Position numbers and translations under genes: made by a program. 64,000 nucleotides of DNA from Desulfosporosinus meridiei DSM 13257 (GTDB taxonomy: Bacteria > Bacillota > Desulfitobacteriia > Desulfitobacteriales > Desulfitobacteriaceae): positions 1,244,501 to 1,308,500 of the forward strand of contig NC_018515.1 in NCBI RefSeq assembly GCF_000231385.2. The letters run 5' to 3'. The notes below the pieces were generated by a model, which saw nothing but the letters and a program-made list of their open reading frames with translations, was not told where the DNA came from and made no database searches. Within the stretch, counting starts at the first letter, position 1; each line of letters opens with the position of its first letter. Positions 27,895 through 36,177 of this stretch are shown in pieces.

Positions 27895-27907
27895 GGCATA
27901 TGTCAAT
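27895..27907 (-). promoter_or_regulatory. operator copy 4, inverted
   Basis: GGCATATGTCAAT on the plus strand, identical to copy 2. It lies between the start of transcription and the SD of the first gene. Confidence 0.75.
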
Positions 27908-27927
27908 AACTGAGGAGGGAATAGCTA

Positions 27928-28137
27928 ATGCCAAGAAGAGATGGAACAGGACCAATCAGCTCATCAGGTAATGGTACTGGCTTAGGATTAGGGTCAGGCT
28001 ACCGACGAGGTCCAGGGAAGAATTTTGCCAATGATCTAATTGAGCCAAAAAAGAAAAAAGAGTTGTTGCAAAAGCAAAAAGAGCTGCTGGAAAGAAAACT
28101 TGATGACCTTAACAAGCAAATTATGAGTCAAAATTAG
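27928..28137 (+). CDS. small Gly-rich DUF5320-like protein
   Basis: 69 aa. It opens with MPRRDGTGP and a Gly/Ser-rich stretch, as in DUF5320 proteins found beside NifX-like and MinD-like genes. The C-terminal half is a Lys/Leu-rich coiled coil (residues about 38-65). Strong SD gaggaggga. First gene of the operon under the rightward promoter. Function is unknown; a scaffold or binding role would be a guess. Confidence 0.7.
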   Translation: MPRRDGTGPISSSGNGTGLGLGSGYRRGPGKNFANDLIEPKKKKELLQKQKELLERKLDDLNKQIMSQN

Positions 28138-28264
28138 CAGTAAAAGTGGCAGGAGAATTCTCCTGTTACTTTTAGTACTAGTCATGACAGTTTCATAACT
28201 GCACGACTTCTGTGCTAGGTAAGAGATTAAGATTAGAAATAAAGAGTAAATGAGGAGTAGGATA

Positions 28265-28645
28265 ATGCCAAGACCAAGAAAATGGAGAAAAGTGTGTTGT
28301 TTACCGGAAAGTAACCGTTTTGGGCCACTCAATAACCAACTAAATCAAGAGCACTTCGTAGTTATGACTGTGGATGAGTATGAAACAATAAGGCTTATCG
28401 ATCTAGAAGGCTTTACCCAAGAAGAGTGTGCTGACCAAATGAAGATAGCCCGTACTACTGTTCAACGAATTTACAATGATGCTCGAAGGAAGCTTGCAGA
28501 GTCCTTAGTAAATGGCAAAGTGTTGAGAATTGAAGGTGGGGATTATCAGCTGTGCGACGGGTTAGAAAAGTCCTGTGGTTGTGGCGGTTGTCTCAAACAT
28601 AAATGTAACAGAGGTTTTGTACAAAATGATAAGGGAGGTGAATGA
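28265..28645 (+). CDS. DUF134 family DNA-binding protein
   Basis: 126 aa. Starts [22 protein letters not shown], typical of DUF134. A sigma-region-4-like helix-turn-helix follows ([39 protein letters not shown]). A Cys-rich C-terminus ([12 protein letters not shown]) could bind metal or an Fe-S cluster. ATG 28265 fits the gaggag SD; the in-frame ATG at 28250 overlaps it. It is the best candidate for the protein that reads the four operators upstream, possibly sensing iron, metal or redox state. It overlaps the next gene by 4 nt. Confidence 0.85.
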   Translation: MPRPRKWRKVCCLPESNRFGPLNNQLNQEHFVVMTVDEYETIRLIDLEGFTQEECADQMKIARTTVQRIYNDARRKLAESLVNGKVLRIEGGDYQLCDGLEKSCGCGGCLKHKCNRGFVQNDKGGE

Positions 28646-29022
28646 TTATTTATTCAGAGAAAGTAATGGAACACTTTACGTGTCCCCAAAATTCCTATAG
28701 CATGCCGGATGCCAATGCTCAAGGAGTCTACGGAGACCCTGCTTGCGGAGATGCACTGATCATTTTCCTGAAGGTACAGGATAATACCATAGAGGAGATC
28801 AGCTATTTAGTCTTTGGCTGTTGTGCGTCGATTGCAACCTCTAGTATGACATCAGTACTAGCTAAAGGTAAAAGCTTAGAGGATGCTTTAAGTATTACGG
28901 AAGAGGATATCGTCCGGGCTCTGGATGGTTTGCCGGAGAATAAAGTGCATTGCTCGAACCTGGGAGTTAGTGCATTGCGTAATGCCATTAATAATTACTA
29001 TGAAAGTCAGAAACAGGCGTAA
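28642..29022 (+). CDS. NifU/IscU-like iron-sulfur scaffold protein
   Basis: 126 aa resembling the NifU N-domain/Isc[29 protein letters not shown] (first ligand Cys), [12 protein letters not shown] (second) and KVHCSNLG (third). The three-Cys pattern suits assembly of a labile Fe-S or mixed-metal cluster. Start ATG 28642 overlaps the DUF134 stop. Its neighbours suggest it serves the NifX-like protein or the ATPases next to it. Confidence 0.85.
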   Translation: MIIYSEKVMEHFTCPQNSYSMPDANAQGVYGDPACGDALIIFLKVQDNTIEEISYLVFGCCASIATSSMTSVLAKGKSLEDALSITEEDIVRALDGLPENKVHCSNLGVSALRNAINNYYESQKQA

Positions 29023-29035
29023 AGGAGGACTCTCA

Positions 29036-29404
29036 ATGAAAGTTGCCATACCCGTTGATGATAAATCTATGTCAACAAGTGTTTCCCAATCCTTCGGACG
29101 TACACCCTATTATCTCATTTACGATACCGATTCCAAGGAAAGTGCGTTTTTAGATAATAGCGCAATAGCCAGCCAAGGAGGGGCAGGTATTAAAGCCGCG
29201 CAAACAATTGTCGACAGTAATATTGATGCCATAATTACTCCTCAATGTGGAGAAAACGCCGCAGAAGTTCTCAGGTTGGCCAATATAAAATTGTATAAGA
29301 TTATTAATTTTTCTGTTCAAGATAACATATGTGCCTTAAATGATGGAAAGCTTTCGATTTTAGAAGATATTCATCCTGGATTTCATGGTCATGGAGGCAA
29401 CTAA
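29036..29404 (+). CDS. NifX/orange-protein-like dinitrogenase cofactor-type protein
   Basis: 122 aa in the NifX/NifB-C/MTH1175 fold: MKVAIPVDD start, SQSFGRTPYYLIYD, GAGIKAAQTIVDSNIDAIITPQCGENA. A His/Gly-rich tail (HPGFHGHGG) is present. ATG 29036 has an aaaggagg SD. In Desulfovibrio the orange protein of this family carries a Mo-Cu cluster and is encoded with two MinD ATPases, as here. Metal content in this organism is inference. Confidence 0.85.
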   Translation: MKVAIPVDDKSMSTSVSQSFGRTPYYLIYDTDSKESAFLDNSAIASQGGAGIKAAQTIVDSNIDAIITPQCGENAAEVLRLANIKLYKIINFSVQDNICALNDGKLSILEDIHPGFHGHGGN

Positions 29405-29405
29405 T

Positions 29406-30263
29406 ATGAAGGTAGCCGTGCTAAGTGGCAAGGGCGGCACAGGGAAAACACTTGTATCAGTAAATTTGGCCTCAGTAGCTAAGGAATCTCTCTATATAGA
29501 CTGTGACGTAGAAGAGCCCAATGGGCATCTGTTTTTCAAGCCGAAGAATTATGCCTCGGAAAGCATTGCGGTCAAAATTCCTTTCTCCGATGAAAAGCTA
29601 TGTAGTGGCTGCCGTAAATGTGTCGAATTCTGCAAGTTCAATGCCTTAGCATTCATTATTAATAAACTAATCGTCTTTGATAACGTTTGTCATTCCTGCG
29701 GAGGGTGTATCTTGCTTTGTCCGGAGCAAGCTTTTGCGGAAAAAGACAAGCTGATTGGCAAGGTTCAGTACGGTGTTTCAGAAAATGTTACTGTCATGAC
29801 GGGAGTATTAAATCCTGGAGAATCTTCGGGAGTACCCATAATTAAGAAGCTTTTACAAGACATTGTAAGCGGGCCGGAACTCATCATTATCGATTGTCCA
29901 CCCGGCAGTGCCTGTATTGTCATGGAGAGTATCAAGGATGCAGATTATTGTATTTTAGTAGCCGAGCCAACCTTATTCGGAGTTCACAATCTCAATTTAG
30001 TTTATGAATTGGTCAAGTTGTTTAAAAAACCTCATGGTGTGATACTGAACAAATGTGTGGAGGGGGAAAATCCTGCCGAAAAATTTTGTTTGGAAAAGGA
30101 TATTAAAGTTATAGGCAAGATTCCCTTTGACAGTGGCCTCGGAACTCTTAATTCTAATGCTCTGATCTCTGTCAGAGAGAATAAAAAGTACCATGATCTG
30201 TTTTCTTCATTCCTGCAGGTTGTGACTAAGGAGGGATCTTATGAAACAGTTACTAATCCTTAG
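29406..30263 (+). CDS. MinD/ParA-type ATPase with ferredoxin insert (first copy)
   Basis: 285 aa. The deviant Walker A GKGGTGKT is at residues 8-15. Two 4Fe-4S clusters are inserted: Cys66, 69, 72, 76 and Cys95, 98, 101, 105. DCPPGSAC is the switch region. ATG 29406 follows a ggagg SD within the previous gene's end. It resembles Orp3/Orp4 ATPases of the orange-protein complex and the Mrp/CooC class. Overlaps the second copy by 23 nt. Confidence 0.9.
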   Translation: MKVAVLSGKGGTGKTLVSVNLASVAKESLYIDCDVEEPNGHLFFKPKNYASESIAVKIPFSDEKLCSGCRKCVEFCKFNALAFIINKLIVFDNVCHSCGGCILLCPEQAFAEKDKLIGKVQYGVSENVTVMTGVLNPGESSGVPIIKKLLQDIVSGPELIIIDCPPGSACIVMESIKDADYCILVAEPTLFGVHNLNLVYELVKLFKKPHGVILNKCVEGENPAEKFCLEKDIKVIGKIPFDSGLGTLNSNALISVRENKKYHDLFSSFLQVVTKEGSYETVTNP

Positions 30264-31116
30264 TGGCAAAGGCGGTACAGGGAAAACTACGCTTGTAAGC
30301 GCATTTATTAAGTTAGCAAATGCTAAAATGTATGCAGATTGTGATGTTGATGCACCAAATTTGCACTTGATCATGAATCAAGCATCTGCACCAAAACAAT
30401 CAGACTATTATGGTATGCCTAAGGCAGAGATAGATCAGGATGTATGTAACCAATGTGACTTATGCCGACAAAACTGCCGTTTCGAAGCAATTGAAGGAAT
30501 GGTTAAGTATACGGTGGATCCATATGCTTGCGAAGGTTGTGGTGTTTGTGCAGCTGTCTGTCCGGTAGGAGCTGTATCTCTTAAACCTGCTAAAGCTGGA
30601 GATTTGATGCTGTACGTTAATGATTCAGTGTTCTCAACGGCAGAGCTAAAAATGGGGAGCGGTACATCCGGAAAACTTGTCACAGAAGTGAAAAAGCAGA
30701 TGAAGTCAGCGCTAATAGACACAGGTCTGGCCATCATTGACGGTTCTCCGGGGATAGGATGTCCGGTCATCGCTTCTCTAAGTGGTGTAGATATGGTTTT
30801 AATCGTCGCCGAACCATCTATTTCCGGTATTAGTGATATGGAACGGATTATTAAGACTGCAGAAAAGTTTCATACCAGAACTGCGGTTTGTATTAACAAA
30901 TATGATACAAATATTGAAAACACCAAAAAGATTGAATCGTTTTGTCGGCAAAGCTACCTCCCTTGTGTTGGTAGAATACCTTATGATTCAGAAGTAATAA
31001 AAGCAATCAATAAAGGCCAGAGTGTCGTAGACGTTGACACTGCGGCAGCGTATGCCATAAAGAAGGTTTTTGATAAGGCAATTACAATACTATTTAATGA
31101 GAGTTTAGTCTTGTGA
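30241..31116 (+). CDS. MinD/ParA-type ATPase with ferredoxin insert (second copy)
   Basis: 291 aa and paralogous to the previous gene: Walker A GKGGTGKT at residues 9-16, clusters Cys69, 72, 75, 79 and Cys97, 100, 103, 107 (CPVGAV). The pair probably forms a heterodimer, as proposed for Orp3/Orp4. Coupled to the upstream gene by overlap. Nucleotide-driven cluster insertion or electron transfer are the leading roles. Confidence 0.9.
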   Translation: MKQLLILSGKGGTGKTTLVSAFIKLANAKMYADCDVDAPNLHLIMNQASAPKQSDYYGMPKAEIDQDVCNQCDLCRQNCRFEAIEGMVKYTVDPYACEGCGVCAAVCPVGAVSLKPAKAGDLMLYVNDSVFSTAELKMGSGTSGKLVTEVKKQMKSALIDTGLAIIDGSPGIGCPVIASLSGVDMVLIVAEPSISGISDMERIIKTAEKFHTRTAVCINKYDTNIENTKKIESFCRQSYLPCVGRIPYDSEVIKAINKGQSVVDVDTAAAYAIKKVFDKAITILFNESLVL

Positions 31117-31305
31117 TGAAAGTTCTGAATTAATTAATAAAATGGAGGACGAACTATAGAAATTGCATTGTAATTTTTTATCTACTGGAACCCCGTTACG
31201 GAAGTTTACAATTTACCATTAAAAATGGAAATATATCCCTCATCGAATCACAATGCGCTTCCAACAGGAATAATATGGAATGCGAGGAAGAGCGTGGGGG
31301 GATTG

Positions 31306-32091
31306 ATGTTGAAAGCAGAAGAACGGGCCAGCTACATTGAGCGACTTGAAGAATTGAGAAAATCTAAAGTTCTAATCTATTTTTCTTATACACCATTAGA
31401 TGACTCTATTTTAGTCCCCCTTTATAAACAGTTAAAGGAAATCGGGCATACCCAAAAAATCGATTTAGTTCTACACAGTTATGGAGGAGCCGTAGATACA
31501 CCTTATAAAGTAGTAATGCTAATTCGAGAATTCTGTGAAGAATTTGCAGTAATCGTTCCGTTTGTGGCAAAATCGGCGGCATCCATGCTTGTTCTAGGGG
31601 CGGATGAAGTCGTTATGGGTCCGATTTCCGAGCTGGGTCCTATCGATCCGTTGGTTAAGCATCCAACCTATAAAGACGTTTTAGTACCGGTTCAAGCAGT
31701 TTGGCATTGCTTGGATTTCTTTCAAAGGTCGATTGTTAATAGTAATAACCCGGAAGTTTCATCGATGATTGCTGCCCAAATGCTTAGTAAACTTGATCCA
31801 TGGCTCATTGGAGACTATGAAAAAACCATTAAGGCTTCCAGACAGTATGCAGAAACCCTATTATCGTTATATATGCTTAAAGATAATCCGGAAAAGATTC
31901 AGATTGTCACACACGCTTTGACAGAAGGATACTATTCTCATGGATATCCAATCGGACGACGAGAAGCCAAAGAATTAGGAATAAAAGTAACCGAAGCTCA
32001 TGGAGAGATGTGGGACGTTATTTGGAATCTCTATCTGGGGTATGAAAAACTTTTTAAGGAAAAGGACAACGAAGAACAACAAAAAGACTGA
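31306..32091 (+). CDS. ClpP/crotonase-fold serine protease, SDH_sah-like
   Basis: 261 aa. The fold shows in DLVLHSYGGAVDTPYKV (oxyanion region), then VPFVAKSAASMLVLGADEVVMGPISELGPIDP, where the Ser of SAASM fits the catalytic position. Related to the serine dehydrogenase proteinase/SppA-like group (PF01972). ATG 31306 has a tggggggat SD; the upstream in-frame ATG 31225 has none. No signal peptide is evident. Confidence 0.78.
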   Translation: MLKAEERASYIERLEELRKSKVLIYFSYTPLDDSILVPLYKQLKEIGHTQKIDLVLHSYGGAVDTPYKVVMLIREFCEEFAVIVPFVAKSAASMLVLGADEVVMGPISELGPIDPLVKHPTYKDVLVPVQAVWHCLDFFQRSIVNSNNPEVSSMIAAQMLSKLDPWLIGDYEKTIKASRQYAETLLSLYMLKDNPEKIQIVTHALTEGYYSHGYPIGRREAKELGIKVTEAHGEMWDVIWNLYLGYEKLFKEKDNEEQQKD

Positions 32092-32110
32092 CAGAGTTCG
32101 GTCTTTTTTC
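32081..32110 (+). terminator. terminator after Clp-fold protease
   Basis: AAAAAGAC (32081-32088) pairs with GTCTTTTT (32101-32108); a T-run follows. It overlaps the stop codon. Confidence 0.6.
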
Positions 32111-32255
32111 ATTTAACTGGGTTAATGAGTTTTCCATTGAAAACATATTGCGCTATTTGGTTTAATAGGGTAGGATAATCATATTGCTTGGTTTTGCAAT
32201 TGAATAGTTTTAAGTATATGATTAGAACGAGTAGATAGTTTTGGAGGTGCTTATT

Positions 32256-32447
32256 ATGCTTACAACATTTGGCTTTGTCACTCCTATGACCGCGGGGATT
32301 ATCCTTGTAATAGCTTTAGTGATTTTTGGCCCCGGTAAATTACCTGACTTAGGAAAAGCACTCGGCAAAGGGATCAAAGAATTTAAATCTGCGACTGAAG
32401 ATGACAAACCGGAAGAAGTCAAAACTGTAAAAGTTGACAAAGAGTAA
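32256..32447 (+). CDS. tatA: stand-alone TatA
   Basis: 63 aa: one membrane helix, the hinge [20 protein letters not shown] and a short charged tail, classic TatA. ATG 32256 has a ggaggtg SD; the TTG at 32241 lies in it. It is monocistronic with its own terminator. It is likely the pore-forming partner of TatC at 4172. Confidence 0.92.
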   Translation: MLTTFGFVTPMTAGIILVIALVIFGPGKLPDLGKALGKGIKEFKSATEDDKPEEVKTVKVDKE

Positions 32448-32460
32448 TAAGGTGTTTAAA

Positions 32461-32488
32461 AGACGGAGCTGAGCTCCGTCTTTTTGTT
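32461..32488 (+). terminator. terminator after tatA
   Basis: Perfect 10-bp stem (32461-32470 with 32472-32481) and T5 tail. Confidence 0.85.
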
Positions 32489-32529
32489 TGTACTACTCAG
32501 AAAGTATAAGTTTTCTTTAAAAACTATCC

Positions 32530-32793
32530 TTAAAGCTGTAAGGAGTTAAATCTATCTTTGGTTTTCTGCACTTCTTGGGCAGGAGCATCACTCGTCGGGT
32601 ACCAGCCCTTTTGATTCATGACAGTATAGAGATTTTCATGAATACTATGTTCTTCCGTCAGGATAGTCTTTAAGTTTTGCCTTAAATTAGCGCAGGTCGA
32701 TTCAGTGATAAAGGTATTTATGGTGTTTGTATGATGCTTCTCTGAAGTTAAGAGATCCGTGATGATATCCTGTTCAGTCATGGTGTTTGGCAT
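32530..32793 (-). CDS. CotF-like spore coat protein
   Basis: About 87 aa, ferritin-like helical pair: MTEQDIITDLLTSEKHHTNTINTFITEST, then NLRQNLKTILTEEHSIHENLYTVMNQKGWYP, matching CotF-family coat proteins. The start could be TTG 32799 or ATG 32793; the frame also opens at GTG 32808, which overlaps the SD. It lies directly downstream of the related gene at 32820, so the two are likely cotranscribed during sporulation. Confidence 0.72.
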   Translation of the reverse strand: MPNTMTEQDIITDLLTSEKHHTNTINTFITESTCANLRQNLKTILTEEHSIHENLYTVMNQKGWYPTSDAPAQEVQKTKDRFNSLQL

Positions 32794-32819
32794 GTTCAAT
32801 GTTATCACCCTTTCTTTAA

Positions 32820-33026
32820 TTATTGATGGGAATTTAAATAGTTGAGTAAGGTATCATAATGTTTACGGTGTTGTTGGGCAAAGGAATTGAGTTGGGCACT
32901 GATTGCTTGGTCTTGGACCGATTGAGCTGCTTGTGTAAACTTGTGAACCAGCAGAGCCTCAGATCCCAGCTGATCATTCAAAATGGCTAAATTTTTTGAG
33001 GTTAATTCTGGATTGGCAGTATTCAT
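32820..33026 (-). CDS. small CotF-associated coat-like protein
   Basis: 68 aa of two helices (LAILNDQLGSEALLVHKFTQAAQSV; QLNSFAQQHRKHYDTLLNYLN), typical of the small partner of CotF-like proteins. ATG 33026 is chosen because the agagga SD is too close to ATG 33032. It lies 26 nt upstream of the CotF-like gene. Confidence 0.68.
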   Translation of the reverse strand: MNTANPELTSKNLAILNDQLGSEALLVHKFTQAAQSVQDQAISAQLNSFAQQHRKHYDTLLNYLNSHQ

Positions 33027-33269
33027 GTACATTCTCCTCTCGAAAATTTTGTCCTTACATAGGATGTCACATTGTACAAAAACCTATGTAACTTTATCTT
33101 TATTAAGTTTTTATGAGCCGTAATGGAAGCTTAATAGCTCTGGCTTAGGGCTTTAACTTGCCTGTTTTGGTAATAATAGTTAAGGTGATTACAATATCGT
33201 TATTTCTCTCTAGCTACAAAATACTTCCTAGAGTCATATAATAGTCTTTATACTAAGGAGAATAAGTAC

Positions 33270-34340
33270 ATGAATAGATCAAGTTTGAGAACCTATAACA
33301 GCATAAAGCTGATATATTTATTTGTGGCAAAAGTCTTTCCGATTGTGAAAAGAGAACTAAACGAATGGAGACAAAAGGCCAGAGAAGCGCCTGATGCACG
33401 CTTGTGTCAACAAGCCTTAGAGAGTATTCGCTGGAAAGCCTTTCACTGTCAAGGGGGGAGTATTTATGCCCTTTATCCAGGTGTTCCAAGAGTAGCAACG
33501 ATCCGGTTTATAGTTGCTTATCAGACTATGAGCGATTATCTGGATAATTTAGTGGACAGTCTTGAAGTTCAGGATGAAAAAGCCTTTGCACAGTTACATT
33601 TAGCAATGCAAGAAGCTCTAAATCCAGAAGCGGATCTGTCAGATTATTATTTGTATTATCCATATCGTGAGGACGGCGGGTATTTAAAAAATTTAGTTCA
33701 AACCTGCCAAGAAAGTCTCCGAAATTTACCGTCTTATCAAACAGTCCAAGGAGAAGCCATTAAGTTGGCGGAGCTGTATTCCTCCTTACAAACCTATAAA
33801 CATTTGGCCGTCAGTGAACGAGAAGGGAAAATGGTAGATTGGATTACCCCGCATTTAGCCGCGGATTCCGAGATAACAATTTGGGAGTTTGCAGCTGCCT
33901 CAGGATCGACCTTGGGGATCTTTTGTCTGTTTTCCGTGGCCCATGATCCTAAATTGTCGCTGAAACAGGTTGAAACCATAAGCCAGACATATTTTCCTTG
34001 GATCTGTGGTCTCCATATTTTATTAGACTATTTTATCGATCTCCGTGAAGACCGGGAGACTAATCAGCTGAATTTTGTAGCCTATTATGAAAACCCAGAA
34101 ATAGTTTTTGAACGTTTACAATTGTTTGTAGATAACTCCTTAAAGCAAGCAGAACATTTGGAATACGCTAAGTTTCATCAAGTTGTCGTTCAGGGACTTT
34201 TAGCAATGTATCTCTCCGATGAAAAGAGTATGGATGGTGAGATTCAGTCGATTGTGAAGAGGGTTATCGAGAAGTGCGGCATAGGAGTAAAGCTTCTCTA
34301 TTGGGTCTGTCGTCACTTGCGAAAACGAAAAATTATTTGA
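33270..34340 (+). CDS. ytpB: DUF2600 family terpene synthase (YtpB-like tetraprenyl-beta-curcumene synthase)
   Basis: 356 aa. The Asp-rich DYLDNLVD (about residues 90-97) and LLDYFIDLREDRE suit a class-I-like prenyl diphosphate-binding site as in YtpB, which cyclises tetraprenyl diphosphate in sesquarterpene synthesis. The convergent polyprenyl diphosphate synthase at 34422 could supply the C35 substrate. SD taaggag. Product is inferred from the family. Confidence 0.82.
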   Translation: MNRSSLRTYNSIKLIYLFVAKVFPIVKRELNEWRQKAREAPDARLCQQALESIRWKAFHCQGGSIYALYPGVPRVATIRFIVAYQTMSDYLDNLVDSLEVQDEKAFAQLHLAMQEALNPEADLSDYYLYYPYREDGGYLKNLVQTCQESLRNLPSYQTVQGEAIKLAELYSSLQTYKHLAVSEREGKMVDWITPHLAADSEITIWEFAAASGSTLGIFCLFSVAHDPKLSLKQVETISQTYFPWICGLHILLDYFIDLREDRETNQLNFVAYYENPEIVFERLQLFVDNSLKQAEHLEYAKFHQVVVQGLLAMYLSDEKSMDGEIQSIVKRVIEKCGIGVKLLYWVCRHLRKRKII

Positions 34341-34369
34341 AGACGAAAGTTGAAAAGCTTTTAAATATT

Positions 34370-34407
34370 AGAAGGGATCACTTAGATTTGACTAAGTGAT
34401 CCCTTCT
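34370..34407. terminator. bidirectional terminator between terpene genes
   Basis: Perfect 16-bp stem (34370-34385 with 34392-34407), 6-nt loop. It separates the convergent genes. Confidence 0.75.
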
Positions 34408-34421
34408 ACCTCATTTAGGGG

Positions 34422-35414
34422 TTAGGCTTTACGATGCAAAATGGTATCTGCCAAATCTAGGAGAGTGGTTTTATAGGTGCTGGCCGGAATATTGTCAAGA
34501 CACGCTTTTGCCTTATTGATACATTGGGTGGCAGTCTGGTAAGCCTCTTCAATACACCCGGTGCTAAGGAGAGCCTCTCTAATGCTCAGTGCTCCCAGTG
34601 GGGTAATACTACGAACGTTGATAATTTCCCGTAACCAATTTCCATAGATCGGCTTATCCAAGAGATAAAGGATGGGAAGAGTGATATTACCGTTAACCAG
34701 ATCAGCTCCAATAGGTTTTCCCAGAGAATCAGCATCCCCTTCAATGTCTAAGATGTCATCGGTAATTTGGTAAGCATATCCCAGATTCATTCCATATTCC
34801 TGCATCAGTGATAATTCTGCTGCAGACGCGCCTGCTAAAACCGCACCGGATTGACAGCAGGCGGCAAGAAGAATACCGGTTTTATTAGCAATTCGCTTAT
34901 AATATTCCTCAAAACTAACTTGACTGGAGAATTGTTCGTCTGCTTGATGAACTTCCCCATGGCACATTGCCTGGATGGCCTTAACTAGGAAGTTCATACT
35001 GGTCAATAATTCGGATCGTGAAAGGATATTGAAGGCTTCGGCAAACAGGTAATCCCCAGTTAATATAGCTGCATGGTTACCATATTCAGAGACAATGGTT
35101 GGTTTACCACGCCTTGTTTCCGATTCATCAATGACATCATCATGAATTAAGGAAGCCATGTGAATAAGTTCCGACGCAACTGCTGCATCAATCATTAATG
35201 GATTTAAGGGAGCAAAGCACATACCGCTATAGAGAGTGAGAAGAGGTCGAATTCTTTTACCTCCGGATTCCAGCAAACTGATACAGGTTTGGCGAATGAG
35301 ACCATCGGCTTGCTGAAGTACAGTCTGTAGTTGATCTTCGACGAAGAGTAGTTCCGTAAATTTGAGCTTTGGAAAAGATGTTTCGGTATTGACATAACTT
35401 TGTTGTATACTCAT
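34422..35414 (-). CDS. polyprenyl diphosphate synthase
   Basis: 330 aa trans-prenyltransferase: GGKRIRP, first Asp motif Asp92-Asp93-Val-Ile-Asp96, RRGKPT, second Asp motif Asp219-Asp220-Ile-Leu-Asp223. It is a second gene of this class besides hepT at 5326 and looks self-sufficient. ATG 35414 follows an agagg SD; TTG 35435 lies upstream without one. Position next to the DUF2600 gene suggests it makes that enzyme's precursor. Chain length is unknown. Confidence 0.85.
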   Translation of the reverse strand: MSIQQSYVNTETSFPKLKFTELLFVEDQLQTVLQQADGLIRQTCISLLESGGKRIRPLLTLYSGMCFAPLNPLMIDAAVASELIHMASLIHDDVIDESETRRGKPTIVSEYGNHAAILTGDYLFAEAFNILSRSELLTSMNFLVKAIQAMCHGEVHQADEQFSSQVSFEEYYKRIANKTGILLAACCQSGAVLAGASAAELSLMQEYGMNLGYAYQITDDILDIEGDADSLGKPIGADLVNGNITLPILYLLDKPIYGNWLREIINVRSITPLGALSIREALLSTGCIEEAYQTATQCINKAKACLDNIPASTYKTTLLDLADTILHRKA

Positions 35415-35609
35415 TGCATTTGCCTCTGTTCTCAAGTTTTAAATGTTAAGCTTTTATATTATGTCAAAAAGGCAATGATTGGATACTCATAAGTGTGTAA
35501 AAAATTAAGATTGAGATTCGCTTAGATTCATTGGGAGAATGACTAATATTAAATTCTATGGGGATTCTAAAAAGGATTAGAAAAACAGAAACATTGAGGA
35601 GGCAAATCA

Positions 35610-35831
35610 ATGACTATTGAAAATGATAAAGAACATGCTTCACAATTAAATCGTCAGACTTGGGAACCGGCTGGCGTAGTGAGTGTAGTGGAAGATGATA
35701 AAACACCTAAGTACGGTAAGGATAGCTTTAAGAATGCTAAAGGAGGAATGCTGACATTAGAAGTTAAAGAGGCCTTTCATAATAAAGGGCTTATGCAAGG
35801 ACAAAAGAACTCAAATCCTGAGATAAATTAA
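35610..35831 (+). CDS. hypothetical small hydrophilic protein
   Basis: 73 aa, not recognised. Highly charged, no membrane segment. Contains QLNRQTWEPAGVVSVVEDDKTPKYGKDSF and a central KNAKGGMLTLEVKEAF. Good SD (tgaggaggc) and its own terminator support a real gene. No function proposed. Confidence 0.6.
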   Translation: MTIENDKEHASQLNRQTWEPAGVVSVVEDDKTPKYGKDSFKNAKGGMLTLEVKEAFHNKGLMQGQKNSNPEIN

Positions 35832-35851
35832 AGCAAACCATTTAGCAATGA

Positions 35852-35900
35852 TAAACTCCGACTTGTGTTTATCAGATAAATCCAAGTCGGAGTTTAATAT
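35852..35900 (+). terminator. terminator after small hydrophilic gene
   Basis: 14-bp stem (35852-35865 with 35883-35896). Confidence 0.65.
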
Positions 35901-35953
35901 CGGATCACTTAATAAGAAGCATAATCGAAGACTGATTCTGGGGTGAATTCATC

Positions 35954-36067
35954 ATAAAAACAATCTGGAACGAGCTGATCAAGCCGACCATTATTGCCTA
36001 CACTATTGCCTGTGCAATCCCTGCTAGTATTGCGGGAGTATATTATCTATATAGCATCTTTTTTTAA
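35954..36067 (+). CDS. possible tiny membrane protein with no standard start
   Basis: A frame of about 37 codons reads as a soluble helix then a membrane span (NELIKPTIIAYTIACAIPA...YYLYSIFF). A ggggtga SD sits at 35940-35946, but the codons after it are ATC and ATA rather than ATG. Either a non-canonical start or a gene that lost its start by one base. Weak support. Confidence 0.3.
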   Translation: MKTIWNELIKPTIIAYTIACAIPASIAGVYYLYSIFF

Positions 36068-36177
36068 TCAAACTTGAGACACCCATTTCTTATCAGGAGA
36101 TGGGCCGTATTCTGCTTCGCTGAATAGTTCCCCTCTGAAGTCTCGATGTTCAGCTTTAGCTGAAGGTTGTGATTACC

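Noticed and set aside
36100-36170. Insertion sequence end near the MFS gene
   Set aside because: Only a small ttcagctttagctgaa palindrome is visible; no transposase or second end.
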